This document shows positions 33,665 to 41,962 of a DNA stretch of 64,000 nt, piece by piece; position 1 is the stretch's first letter; the number at the start of each line of letters is the position of its first letter. The stretch comes from Streptomyces sp. VRA16 Mangrove soil. Its GTDB lineage: Bacteria > Actinomycetota > Actinomycetes > Streptomycetales > Streptomycetaceae. The position numbers and the translations under genes are program-made. The DNA lies in the NCBI RefSeq assembly GCF_017377775.1, contig NZ_JAFVLN010000023.1:1-64000 (forward strand). The letters are read 5' to 3'. The notes under the pieces are model-generated. The model saw only the letters and a program-made list of their open reading frames with translations. It did no database searches and had not been told where the DNA came from.

Positions 33665-34632
33665 CGGCCGCCGCGATCAGGGCCGAGGCCCTCTACGCGT
33701 ACTACGGCACCCACCCGGCCGTGAACGGGCTCGAACTGGCCGTGCCGGAAGGGTCGACGTTCGGCTTCCTCGGCCCCAACGGCGCCGGCAAGACGACCAC
33801 CATCAGCATGCTCACCACCCTGCTCAAGCCCACCGCGGGCCGCGCCGAGGTGGCCGGTTTCGACGTCGCGACCCACCCCGCCGAGGTGCGCCGCAGGATC
33901 GGCATCGTCTTCCAGGAGTCCACCCTGGACCAGGAGTTGACCGCGACCGAGAACCTCCGCTTCCAGGCCGATCTGTGCGGTCTGCCGCGCCACGAGTCCC
34001 GTACGGCGATCGCCGCGATGCTCGACCTGATGGAACTCTCCGAGCGCAGCCGGGTCCCGGTGCGCCAGTTCTCCACCGGCCTGCGCCGTCGTCTGGAGAT
34101 CGCCCGCGGGCTGCTCGGCGCGCCCCGTGTCCTCTTCCTCGACGAACCGACGACGGGCCTGGACGCGCAGACCCGCGCCGCCGTCTGGGACCACCTCGAC
34201 CGGCTGCGGCGCGAGCAGGGCATCACCCTGTTCTTCACCACGCACCAGCTGGAGGAGGCCGAGCACTGCGACGAGGTCGCCATCGTCGACCGCGGCAAGG
34301 TGATCACCCAGGGCACGCCCGCCGAGCTGAAGTCCGTCATCGGCTCCGACCTCGTGATGCTCTCCACCGAGGACGACGCGCGCGCCGTCGACACGCTCGC
34401 CGAACGCTTCGGGCTCGCGGCCGAACTCACCCCGGACGGGCTCCTGTTGAGGGTCGCGAACGGCGCCGCGCTCGTCCCCCGGCTCTGTACGGGCCTCGGT
34501 CTCACCGTGCGGTCGGTGTCTGTCGCGCCGCCCACCCTCGACGACGTCTTCCTGCACCACACCGGGTCCGAGATCCGGGAGAGCGCGGCGAACGCGCACA
34601 CGCTCGGCACGATCGGGGAGGGACTGCGATGA
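33661..34632 (+). CDS. ABC exporter ATPase (DrrA-like)
   Basis: 323 residues from ATG 33661 (ATGA overlap with B2). Walker A FLGPNGAGKTTTISMLTTLL, signature RQFSTGLRRRLEIARGLLG, Walker B RVLFLDEPTTGLDAQ, and the DrrA-type C-terminal extension. With the next gene it forms the most likely exporter of the mature peptide. Also a candidate immunity factor, together with the upstream BcrA-like pair. Confidence 0.92.
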   Translation: MTAAAIRAEALYAYYGTHPAVNGLELAVPEGSTFGFLGPNGAGKTTTISMLTTLLKPTAGRAEVAGFDVATHPAEVRRRIGIVFQESTLDQELTATENLRFQADLCGLPRHESRTAIAAMLDLMELSERSRVPVRQFSTGLRRRLEIARGLLGAPRVLFLDEPTTGLDAQTRAAVWDHLDRLRREQGITLFFTTHQLEEAEHCDEVAIVDRGKVITQGTPAELKSVIGSDLVMLSTEDDARAVDTLAERFGLAAELTPDGLLLRVANGAALVPRLCTGLGLTVRSVSVAPPTLDDVFLHHTGSEIRESAANAHTLGTIGEGLR

Positions 34633-35495
34633 GCCGCACCGACACCGTCGCCCAGGCGCCCGTCGAGGCGCGGGCCCCCGTCGCCGCCGAGCGGCGGCCC
34701 GGCGCCCTGCGCCCCTATCTCCTGCTGTGGCGGCGGGAGATGATCCGGCTGCGCCACAACCCCGTGCGCCTCGCCATGGGCCTGGTCACGCCGCTGCTGT
34801 TCCTGGTCGTGCTCGGCACCGGACTCGACGCGGCGTCCGGCAATCTCGGCAAGGCCCAACTCAACGACTACCGGGCCTTCTTGTTTCCCGGCGTGCTCGT
34901 CATGTCGGTGCAGGCACCGGCCATCGCGGTCGGCATCTCGCTCGTCTGGGACCGCAGGCTGGGTGTGCTGCGACAGATGCTCGTCGCCCCGTTCCCGCGC
35001 CCCAGCATCGTGCTCGGCCTCGCCCTCGGCGGCGCCACCACCGGCGGCATCTACGGCCTGTTGGTGCTGTCCGTCGGCGGCATCGCGAGCATCCGCTACG
35101 AGCCCGTGCTGCTGCTCGTCCTCGTCGAGGTCTTCCTGGTCTCCCTGCTGTTCACGGCCCTCGGCCTGCTGGCCGCGGTGACGATCCGGCAGGTCGACAC
35201 GTTCCAGGTCGTGGTGAACCTGAGCCTGATGCCGCTCATGTTCTTCTCCGGCGCCATGTTCCCGCCGAACGGCCTGCCCGGCTGGCTCGCCGTCGTCGTC
35301 AAGCTCAACCCCCTGACGTACGGGGTCGACGCGGTCCGCAGGACCCTGCCGGGGCCCGACGTGCTCAGCTCCGACCAGACGCGCCTGCTGATCGGCGACT
35401 GGCAGCCGCCCGTCGCCGCCGAGCTGGGGCTCCTCGCGGCGATCGTCGCGCTGGCGCTCGGCGCTGCCACGTACCGGTTCTCGCGGTCGAAGTGA
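34629..35495 (+). CDS. ABC-2 exporter permease (DrrB-like)
   Basis: 288 residues from ATG 34629 (ATGA overlap). A cytosolic N-terminus is followed by six helices; LWRREMIRLRHNPVRLAMGL and MPLMFFSGAMFPPNGLPGWL are ABC-2 permease marks. Partner of the DrrA-like ATPase. Its TGA stop overlaps a possible GTG start of the next gene, though ATG 35504 is preferred there. Confidence 0.92.
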   Translation: MSRTDTVAQAPVEARAPVAAERRPGALRPYLLLWRREMIRLRHNPVRLAMGLVTPLLFLVVLGTGLDAASGNLGKAQLNDYRAFLFPGVLVMSVQAPAIAVGISLVWDRRLGVLRQMLVAPFPRPSIVLGLALGGATTGGIYGLLVLSVGGIASIRYEPVLLLVLVEVFLVSLLFTALGLLAAVTIRQVDTFQVVVNLSLMPLMFFSGAMFPPNGLPGWLAVVVKLNPLTYGVDAVRRTLPGPDVLSSDQTRLLIGDWQPPVAAELGLLAAIVALALGAATYRFSRSK

Positions 35496-35503
35496 GGTCC
35501 GGC

Positions 35504-36022
35504 ATGCGGCTGCTGCAGGCGGTACGCGGCGCCCGGCCGTGGGCGGGGACGGCGGTGCGGCTGCTCCTCGCCGGCGTCCTCGGCTACGCGGGCCTGGTGA
35601 AGATCCGGGATCTCGCGAACGCCGAACGCTCGGTCGCCGTCTACCAGATCGTCAGCGGCAGCGCGGCCCAACTCGTCGGCGGCGCGCTGCCGTTCGTCGA
35701 GATCGCGGTGGCGCTGCTGCTGGTCGCCGGGCTCGCCACCCGGGCCGCGGCAGCCGTCACGGCCGTCCTCCTCGCCGTCTACATCGCGGCCATCGCCTCG
35801 GTGTGGGCGCGCGGCCTGTCGATCGACTGCGGCTGCTTCGGCGGCGGAGGCACCCTCACGGACGGCGCCGAGCGCGGCTACGTCATCGACATCGCGCGCG
35901 ATCTGCTCCTGCTCGGCGCGGCCGTCCTCCTCGTCCGTGAACCGCGCACGCGCTGCGCCCTGGACCGCCTGGTCCTCGACCTTCCCGACGCACGAGACGC
36001 GAGAGACGCGAGAGGTGACTAG
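35504..36022 (+). CDS. MauE/DoxX-like membrane redox protein of the lasso cluster
   Basis: 172 residues from ATG 35504 (GAGG 6 nt upstream; in-frame GTG 35492 overlaps the previous stop). Four helices; AVRLLLAGVLGYAGLVKIRD at the start and SIDCGCFGGGGTLT with Cys109 and Cys111 on an outer loop are the MauE pattern. MauE-like proteins carry electrons between thiols across the membrane. Next to a DsbA-like gene it probably re-oxidises that enzyme (VKOR/DsbB-like job, inferred). The C-terminus has a short DAR repeat from a 9-nt repeat. Confidence 0.85.
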   Translation: MRLLQAVRGARPWAGTAVRLLLAGVLGYAGLVKIRDLANAERSVAVYQIVSGSAAQLVGGALPFVEIAVALLLVAGLATRAAAAVTAVLLAVYIAAIASVWARGLSIDCGCFGGGGTLTDGAERGYVIDIARDLLLLGAAVLLVREPRTRCALDRLVLDLPDARDARDARGD

Positions 36023-36026
36023 CCAC

Positions 36027-36785
36027 ATGGAGCCCACGCACACCCCGGCCCCCACGAACACTCCGGCCGATCCGGACGCTCTCGTCCGGGACATGGTCCG
36101 CAAGCGGCAGCGCAGGCGGCGCACCGCCGTGGTGTCGACCGTCGCCGCCGTCGTCCTCACCGCCGCCGCGCTCGTCGGCGCGGGCCTGGTCAGGGCGAAC
36201 AGCTCCGACCCCGGCAAGGCCCCCGACCGGACACCCGCGGGGGTGGCCGGCGACAAGGCGGGGATCACGGCGTCCCGGGGCACGGTCCGCGTCGACCTGT
36301 ACCTCGACTACCTGTGCCCCGAGTGCCGCAACACCGAGCGGTCCATCGCCCCCACCCTGAAGAACCTGGCGGCGAGGAAGGACATCCGGCTCGTCTACCA
36401 CCCCGTCGCGTTCCTCGACGACTACAGCAGCCCCGCCGGCTACTCGACCCGGGCGGCGTCGGCGGCGGCCTGCGCGGCGGACGCGGGCCGGTTCGAGCAG
36501 TACACGGCGGTGCTCTTCGACAAGCAGCCGCCCGAGCGCGGCCCCGGGCTGAGCGATGCCCGGCTCGCCGAGCTGGGCACGGACGCGGGGATCACCGACG
36601 GCTCCTTCGCGCGCTGCGTCCGCGACGCCCCGCACAAGCCGTGGGTGACGTACGTGTCCGACGTCGCCGCTTCCCGCAAGGTGTCCCTGACCCCGACCGT
36701 CATGGTCGCCGGGGAACGCATCGACGTCACCGGCGGGGACGCCGCCGGGGAACTCACCCGCGCCGTCGCGCGGGCCCGCCGATGA
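36027..36785 (+). CDS. DsbA-like thiol-disulfide oxidoreductase of the lasso cluster
   Basis: 252 residues from ATG 36027 with GAGGTG upstream. A cytosolic tail rich in Pro/Thr, a membrane anchor (33-56), then an external thioredoxin fold: VDLYLDYLCPECRNTERSIA with the active-site CPEC (Cys97, Cys100) and the cis-proline loop SLTPTVMVAG. It should form or check the two disulfides (Cys1-Cys13, Cys7-Cys19) of the peptide outside the membrane. Its end overlaps the CapA-family gene as ATGA. Confidence 0.9.
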   Translation: MEPTHTPAPTNTPADPDALVRDMVRKRQRRRRTAVVSTVAAVVLTAAALVGAGLVRANSSDPGKAPDRTPAGVAGDKAGITASRGTVRVDLYLDYLCPECRNTERSIAPTLKNLAARKDIRLVYHPVAFLDDYSSPAGYSTRAASAAACAADAGRFEQYTAVLFDKQPPERGPGLSDARLAELGTDAGITDGSFARCVRDAPHKPWVTYVSDVAASRKVSLTPTVMVAGERIDVTGGDAAGELTRAVARARR

Positions 36786-38107
36786 GCCGTCTCACCGTGG
36801 CGCTCTCCGGGGACGCCATGGTCACCAGGGGTGCGCCGATCACCGACGAGCCGGGCGCGCCGGAGCTGCGGGAGCTGTTGCGCGGCGCCGACTTCGCGTT
36901 CACCAATCTGGAGGTCGTGCCCAGCGCGGGGCGCGGCCACCCGGTCCACAACGCGGCGGGCGGCGGCGCCCTCGTCGCGGACGCGGCCGTGCTCGACGAG
37001 CTCACCGACGCGGGGTTCACCGTGTTCGGCTGCGCCAACAACCACGCCCTCGACATGGGCGTCGAAGGGCTGCTCGGCACCGTCGGCCTGCTGACCGCGC
37101 GGGGCCTGCCGTTCGCCGGGATCGGCGCCGACCTGACCGCCGCGCGGCGCCCCGTCTACGTCGACCGGCCCGGCGGCAGCCTCGCCATGCTCGCGTGCAG
37201 CGCCACGTTCCTGCCCGGCCAGGAGGCGGCCCCGCCCTCGCCCGACCTGCCCGGCCGCCCCGGCGTGAGCCCGCTGCGGCACAACGCCACCCTCGACGTG
37301 ACCGCCGCGCAGCTCGACGTGCTGCGCGCGATCGACGCGGAGACGGGCCTGCGGGCGCGCCGGGCCGAGGCGCGCACCCTGCTCGGCATCGATCCGGCGC
37401 TGCCGGGACCCGGCCGGTACACGCTGTACGGGGCGCGGTTCCGGGAGGCGGCCGAGTCGGGCATGACGACCGCCTGCGATCAGGGGGACCTCGCCGACAT
37501 CGAGCGGTGGATCGCCGAGGCGCGCACCCGCGCCGACGTCGTCCTGGTCAGCGTGCACTCCCACGAGCCGGGACCGACCCCCGAGGAACCCGGCGAGTTC
37601 CTGCGTACGTTCGCGCACCGGGCGATCGACGCGGGCGCCGACCTGGTCGCCGGGCACGGCCCGCACTTCCTGCGCGGCATCGAGCTGTACCGGGGCCGCC
37701 CGATCTTCTACAGTCTGGGGAACATCGTCAGCCAGATCGAGCTCGCCGACCGCCTCCCCGCCGAGGACTACGCGAACCTCCCCGGCCTCTCCCGGCCCAC
37801 CCCGGGACGGTACTTCGACGAACTCAGCGGGCACGGCCGCCGTCTGTTCGCCCCGCACCGCCGTTACTGGCGCTCGCTCGTCCCCGTCCTCACCTTCGAC
37901 GACGGCGAGCTGGCCGAGGCCCGCCTGCACCCGGTCGACCTGGGCTTCGGCGCGCCCGTGCACCGCCGTGGCCGCCCGCGCCTGGCCGCTCCGGCCGAGG
38001 CCAAGGAGATCCTCACGGATGTCGCTGAACTCTCGGCGGCGTACGGCACCACGGTGACGACCAGGGACGACGGCACGGGCGAGGTGACGCTGCGGGGCGA
38101 CGGATAG
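36782..38107 (+). CDS. mslH: CapA/metallophosphoesterase-fold peptide epimerase (MslH-like)
   Basis: 441 residues from ATG 36782 (ATGA overlap). Family motifs: TVALSGDAMVTRG (Asp11), DFAFTNLEVVPSAGRG, VFGCANNHALDMGVEGL, VLVSVHSHEPGPTPEE and LVAGHGPHFLRGIELYRGRP, the metal-site residues of the CapA/calcineurin-like fold. In the MS-271 cluster the related MslH inverts the alpha-carbon of the C-terminal Trp in the precursor without an added cofactor. The presence here of both a Trp-ended core and this gene predicts D-Trp21. It is not expected to make capsule. Confidence 0.9.
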   Translation: MSRLTVALSGDAMVTRGAPITDEPGAPELRELLRGADFAFTNLEVVPSAGRGHPVHNAAGGGALVADAAVLDELTDAGFTVFGCANNHALDMGVEGLLGTVGLLTARGLPFAGIGADLTAARRPVYVDRPGGSLAMLACSATFLPGQEAAPPSPDLPGRPGVSPLRHNATLDVTAAQLDVLRAIDAETGLRARRAEARTLLGIDPALPGPGRYTLYGARFREAAESGMTTACDQGDLADIERWIAEARTRADVVLVSVHSHEPGPTPEEPGEFLRTFAHRAIDAGADLVAGHGPHFLRGIELYRGRPIFYSLGNIVSQIELADRLPAEDYANLPGLSRPTPGRYFDELSGHGRRLFAPHRRYWRSLVPVLTFDDGELAEARLHPVDLGFGAPVHRRGRPRLAAPAEAKEILTDVAELSAAYGTTVTTRDDGTGEVTLRGDG

Positions 38108-38116
38108 GGTTCTCGC

Positions 38117-38791
38117 ATGACTGACGCCGTCCGGGTGCTGATCGCCGACGACCAGGCGCTGCTGCGCGGCAGCTTCCGCGTCCTCGTCGACTCGACACCC
38201 GGCATGGCGGCCGTCGGCGAGGCGGGTGACGGCGCCACGGCGGTGCGGCTCGCCCGCGAGCTGCGTCCCGACGTCGTCCTGATGGACCTGCGGATGCCCG
38301 TCATGGACGGCATCGCGGCCACCCGGCAGATCTGCGCCGACGCGAGCCTGTCGGGCGTGCGGGTGCTGGCCCTCACCATGTTCGACATGGACGAGTACGT
38401 GTACCCGGCGCTCCAGGCGGGCGCGAGCGGCTTCCTCCTGAAGGACGCGTCGCCGACCGAACTCGTGCACGGGATCCGGGTGATCGCCACCGGCGAGAGC
38501 GTCCTCGCCCCGACGGTCACCCGCCGCCTCATCGCGAACTTCTCCCGGTCGACGGCCGCACCGGCCCCCGCGCCCCGCCTCGTCGGCCTCACCCCGCGCG
38601 AGCAGGAGGTGCTCGTCCTCATCGCCAACGGGCTGTCGAACGCGGAGATCGGCGAGCGCCTGGTGATCAGCCTGCCGACCGTGAAGACCCACGTCAGCAG
38701 CCTCCTCGCGAAGCTGCACGCCCGGGACCGCGCCCAGTTGGTCATCATCGCGTACGAGAGCGGACTCGCGGAGCCGGGAATGCCCGGCTGA
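38117..38791 (+). CDS. NarL-family response regulator of the lasso cluster
   Basis: 224 residues from ATG 38117, 9 nt past the epimerase stop. Receiver: VRVLIADDQALLRGSFRVLV (acidic pocket) and PDVVLMDLRMPVMDGIAATR with phospho-acceptor Asp57. LuxR-type HTH: LTPREQEVLVLIANGLSNAE, RLVISLPTVKTHVSSLLAKL. Its kinase partner is most likely the HisKA_3 protein at 27840, so the pair flanks the cluster. Probable target: the GTCCCA inverted repeat before the precursor gene. Confidence 0.92.
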   Translation: MTDAVRVLIADDQALLRGSFRVLVDSTPGMAAVGEAGDGATAVRLARELRPDVVLMDLRMPVMDGIAATRQICADASLSGVRVLALTMFDMDEYVYPALQAGASGFLLKDASPTELVHGIRVIATGESVLAPTVTRRLIANFSRSTAAPAPAPRLVGLTPREQEVLVLIANGLSNAEIGERLVISLPTVKTHVSSLLAKLHARDRAQLVIIAYESGLAEPGMPG

Positions 38792-38852
38792 GCCGAGCGC
38801 CGTTGTTCATGGCGGTCTCCGGCCTGCCCGGCCTACCGCTCCCGCCCCGGAT

Positions 38853-39362
38853 TCACCTTGCTGCCTCCTGCGGCTTGGCTTTGGCGTCCTGGAGGAGCAC
38901 GTGGACGCCCACGCAGAACCCTGCGCCGACCGCGGCGGCCATGGTCGCGGGCTCGCTCGCACCCGCGGCAAGAGACGCGGTGGCGGCGAGCCCGGACACG
39001 AGGCTCGCGCCCAGGCCGGCCATTCCGGCGCGCGGCCAGGTGAGTTGCGTCATGCCGCCGCTCCGGTCAGGTCGACCGTCGCGCCGCATGCGCTGACGGG
39101 GTGCTCGACGCCGCCGCCGCACGCCGGCCTCCGCAACTACCAGGGGTGCGGCGTGTTCATCAGGTAGGCGCTCACCGGAGGGCGATCGCGTGTTGATGGC
39201 CTCGGTGGCGTCTTGACGGGGCTGGTCGACGCCGTGTCGCTGGTCGGCGACTTGTTCCTTGAGTGCGGCGATATCGATGGCGATATCGCCCACCTGCCCG
39301 ACAATGCGGTTTATCTGGCCTGCGAGTTGCTGTATCGCTGCCCTGTCGCTTGCGCCGTACAT
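38853..39362 (-). CDS. Hypothetical small protein(s), phage-like; boundaries uncertain
   Basis: One open frame of 169 residues runs from ATG 39362. Its N-terminus, YGASDRAAIQQLAGQINRIV, is a regular amphipathic helix; the middle is Arg-rich and not protein-like; the last 66 residues (from ATG 39053, GGAG upstream) form two hydrophobic helices (AGMAGLGASLVSGLAATASL) like a holin or small membrane protein. In the middle another frame reads VEHPVSACGATVDLTGAAA and stops exactly at the ATG 39053 as ATGA. I therefore suspect two or three short genes with one frame error or stop between, in the order helix protein, short protein, membrane protein. Unidentified family. Confidence 0.4.
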   Translation of the reverse strand: MYGASDRAAIQQLAGQINRIVGQVGDIAIDIAALKEQVADQRHGVDQPRQDATEAINTRSPSGERLPDEHAAPLVVAEAGVRRRRRAPRQRMRRDGRPDRSGGMTQLTWPRAGMAGLGASLVSGLAATASLAAGASEPATMAAAVGAGFCVGVHVLLQDAKAKPQEAAR

Positions 39363-39537
39363 GGACGGTCCTCCCCCTGTGGTCGTCAGCCGATGCTGGT
39401 CAGGGTGGAGGCCGGTTGAAGGGGCGACAAGTGTGCGATCCAGCCATCGAGAGGCACATACCCGGCGCACTTGCCGACGCGGAGTCGGTCGGCGCCGGAA
39501 GGGCCCGGCCTCAGACCCTTCCTCCCCGGTGATCCGG

Positions 39538-39990
39538 TCAGCCGTTCAACCGCAGCGTCCACACCACGGTCATCTCCCCCGTGACGGCCCCGTCCTCCCG
39601 ATGGATCGTGATCGCCACGGGGAACTCGGGGCGGGCACCCGCGTCGAGTTCCGCGACCACCTCGGACACCGGCCGGCCGAGCACCGCGGTCGCCGTCACC
39701 GGCCCCATCGCCAGCTTCGTATAGGCGATCTCGGCGCGCACCGCGAGCGGCACCGCGCGCGAGAGCTGATCGCCGAAGGCCGTGAGGACGATCGCGCCGC
39801 TCGCCGATTCGGCCAGCGTGAACATGGCTCCGGCGTGCGGGCCACCGACGTGGTTGTGGAACTCGGGCTGATCGGGCAGGCGCAGCACGGCTCGCTCCGG
39901 GGCCACCTCGACGAACTCCAGGTTCAGGGTGCGCACCATCGGAACCGCGGCGGCCAGCATGTCGCCCATAGAGGCGCTGTCGACTGTCAT
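39538..39990 (-). CDS. DUF4442/PaaI-like hotdog thioesterase
   Basis: 150 residues from ATG 39990. The hotdog fold is shown by VEVAPERAVLRLPDQPEFHN, HVGGPHAGAMFTLAESASG (catalytic loop and long helix) and LSRAVPLAVRAEIAYTKLAM. Hydrolyses acyl-CoA thioesters in PaaI-like relatives; this group's own substrate is unknown. A stand-alone gene between the two small hypothetical genes. Confidence 0.85.
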   Translation of the reverse strand: MTVDSASMGDMLAAAVPMVRTLNLEFVEVAPERAVLRLPDQPEFHNHVGGPHAGAMFTLAESASGAIVLTAFGDQLSRAVPLAVRAEIAYTKLAMGPVTATAVLGRPVSEVVAELDAGARPEFPVAITIHREDGAVTGEMTVVWTLRLNG

Positions 39991-40047
39991 ACCCCGGATG
40001 CTACTGGCGAGTAGCATCCTTGGCCATCCCCGGCCGCGGGCCCAGGC

Positions 40048-40389
40048 TTAGGGCGTGTTCCAGGAGTTGGTGTCTCGTCTGTCTGGCCGCCCGGGAAAGT
40101 TGCGTGAGGCCAGCCAGACGATGAGGTCAGCGGAGATCCGCCCGATGTCTGTTTCTGTGTGCACCGTGTGCTCACGACGGCTGGAGTCGCGGCGGACGAT
40201 CTCGAAGCCGTCCTCATCCAGAACGGCCACGGACGCGAACCAGGTGGGGGCGTCCGTATCGGGCTCGATGACGATGAACGTGTTGTCCGCGTCGTTGAGC
40301 GCGCTGATCATTTCGAACAAGGCATCCTCGGAGGCACCCTCAATGTGGTCACCGTTCTCGCTGACCACGCCGTAGCCTCTGGCCCCCAT
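40048..40389 (-). CDS. Hypothetical protein
   Basis: 113 residues from ATG 40389, with GGGAGAGGA upstream. It begins GARGYGVVSENGDHIEGASE, is acidic in the middle (NDADNTFIVIEPDTDAPTWF) and ends with TDIGRISADLIVWLASRNFP. Reads like a small alpha/beta protein with normal Streptomyces codon use. I do not recognise its family. It is adjacent to a transposase remnant. Confidence 0.65.
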   Translation of the reverse strand: MGARGYGVVSENGDHIEGASEDALFEMISALNDADNTFIVIEPDTDAPTWFASVAVLDEDGFEIVRRDSSRREHTVHTETDIGRISADLIVWLASRNFPGRPDRRDTNSWNTP

Positions 40390-40445
40390 CGGACGGTCCT
40401 CTCCCTGTGCCGGCAACCGATCAGGTCAGCATCGCATGGGGCCGG

Positions 40446-40740
40446 CTACAGCCACTCGTTGATCGCTGCGACCTGGACGGCCGCCAGGTATGGCACGGCC
40501 AGCTTGTCGAACCGCGTGGCCGTAGTCCGGTTGCGCTTGAGTCGGTTGATCCCGCACTCGACAGCGTGACGAGCCTTGTAGTCCTCGCGGTCAAAGACAG
40601 GAGGGCGACCGCCGGCTGCACCCCGGCGTCTGCGATGTCCTGCCTGACCGGTCGGTTCCGGGATGGTGCACCGGATACCTCAGCGCCGCAGATGGGCGCG
40701 GTTGGCCCGGGACGAGTAGGCCCGATCGCAGCGCCCCCCA
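40446..40740 (-). pseudogene. IS5-family transposase remnant
   Basis: The last ~97 codons of an IS5-type DDE transposase remain: RAYSSRANRAHLRR, an internal TGA (40680-40682), then GIRCTIPEP, RRRGAAGGRPPVFDREDYKA, RHAVECGINRLKRN, TRFDKLAVPYLAAVQVAAIN and EWL before the natural TAG. The catalytic Glu is in the HAVECGINRLK motif. The first two-thirds and the inverted repeats are gone, so it is not mobile. Confidence 0.85.
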
Positions 40741-40753
40741 GACGCTAGATCCA

Positions 40754-41473
40754 CTAGATGTACCAATGGCCATCCCACTCGACGATTGGCCGCCGCTTCC
40801 AAGGGTCATCCACCAGCAGCGAGACAACGGGCAACTGGCCCCCACGCAGCTCGACGCAGGCGCGCCGGTAGTCATCAGCGGCTTCGACCATCTGTAGCAC
40901 GGTCTTCATTCGGGGGTGCAGGTCCACATCTGGATGATCCTCAAGCCGCCAGACCGCTTCCAGCGGGTACTTCCGGTTCGGCTGGAACTCATAGAGCACG
41001 CGGTCATCACTCTGGCGGCGGAGGATCCAGATCTCTCCGTGGTGATACCAGACTTTGGCGCCGCCCTTCAGAAGCTTGGGGATCTGCAGGCCGACCACCT
41101 CGCGCTGATCAATAAAGGCCCGCCAAGCCCACCGCCTCGCATTCACGACGTCACCGAGCATCCCCTGGATGAGGGCTACGTCGGCGGCGATGGGCGGACG
41201 CCGAGGCCCCGGCTCCAGCTCCAGGCTGTAGGCCTCCATCAATGCCGCGAGGGCCTGACGCAGTAGCCACTCCGAATCATCAGCACAAGACGCGTCCTCG
41301 ATATACAGGCGAGCACGACGCCACGGCCCTTCCGTCAACCGCTTCACGTCTTGCTTCAACTCTTCGAGCTGCTTGACCTGCTCAGTCTGCAGCCGCAAAA
41401 GATCCCGGAGCAGGTTGCTCAGGAACGACCCGGCCACACCCCTTGCGACCGACGCCGACAACTCCACGATCAC
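40754..41473 (-). CDS. Hypothetical protein with N-terminal coiled coil
   Basis: 239 residues from GTG 41473. Residues 15-50 (SFLSNLLRDLLRLQTEQVKQ, LEELKQDVKRLTEG) look like a membrane-proximal amphipathic or coiled segment. The remainder is rich in Trp/Arg (WAWRAFIDQREVVGLQIPKL; KVWYHHGEIWILRRQSDDRV). GC at third positions is lower than in neighbours, consistent with foreign origin. Family unrecognised; it lies between the IS5 remnant and a DUF4259 gene. Confidence 0.6.
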   Translation of the reverse strand: MIVELSASVARGVAGSFLSNLLRDLLRLQTEQVKQLEELKQDVKRLTEGPWRRARLYIEDASCADDSEWLLRQALAALMEAYSLELEPGPRRPPIAADVALIQGMLGDVVNARRWAWRAFIDQREVVGLQIPKLLKGGAKVWYHHGEIWILRRQSDDRVLYEFQPNRKYPLEAVWRLEDHPDVDLHPRMKTVLQMVEAADDYRRACVELRGGQLPVVSLLVDDPWKRRPIVEWDGHWYI

Positions 41474-41962
41474 AACGAACCCCCGTTCGCCCGATCAGCA
41501 CCTCGCAAGCAGCCAAGCATCAAGGAACCGGCGGTGGCATCGACCGGAAGGCGTATTCATCCCGCGCATGCGAGGGGTGGGATTGCCCCGCTCAAGCCGT
41601 GGGAGGACGCTGAACGCGACGGAGGCCGCCATGGGCTGGGTCGACCGTTGAGGATCGTTGGACCAGTCGAAGTCCACGCTGTCGCCTCGATCGTGACCGT
41701 CTACACCGCCATGAGTGATGATCGAGCCTCAACGGTCCAATCAGTCACCCGCGATGATGGCCGCAGTCCGACTCCCGACTGACCGGCGTTGCAGCGAACT
41801 CCGCCCAACCCACCTCCGACCCCTTTCGGTCGAATACGTGGTCACCCTCCGCGGTCGCTCCCCAAGATCTGTGCCAGAACCTAAGCGAGTACTGCTCGCA
41901 CAGTGACCGCGATGTCAGCGGCTGATGCGAGGATCCCGGCGCAGCCATACGAGGAGATCAAC
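41474..41962. other. 489-bp gap without a supported gene
   Basis: No convincing gene on either strand; open frames here have atypical codon use. It holds an 11-bp inverted repeat, GACCGTTGAGG (41643-41653) with CCTCAACGGTC (41727-41737), separated by 73 nt, and GCGAG-TACTG-CTCGC at 41885-41899. Might be the remains of an inserted element or a structured RNA. The last 25 nt carry the ribosome site GAGGAG of the DUF4259 gene. Confidence 0.4.

Noticed and set aside
36782..38107. CapA gene as a poly-gamma-glutamate synthesis gene
   Set aside because: No capB/capC neighbours, and it overlaps the lasso disulfide gene; the epimerase role fits better.
36440..38719. Open frame of 759 codons antisense to the epimerase and regulator genes
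   Set aside because: The + strand genes have clear family motifs; the antisense product lacks any and follows the GC skew expected of shadows.
40446..41962. A complete insertion sequence
   Set aside because: Only the last third of the transposase remains, with an internal stop and no matching terminal repeats or target duplication found.
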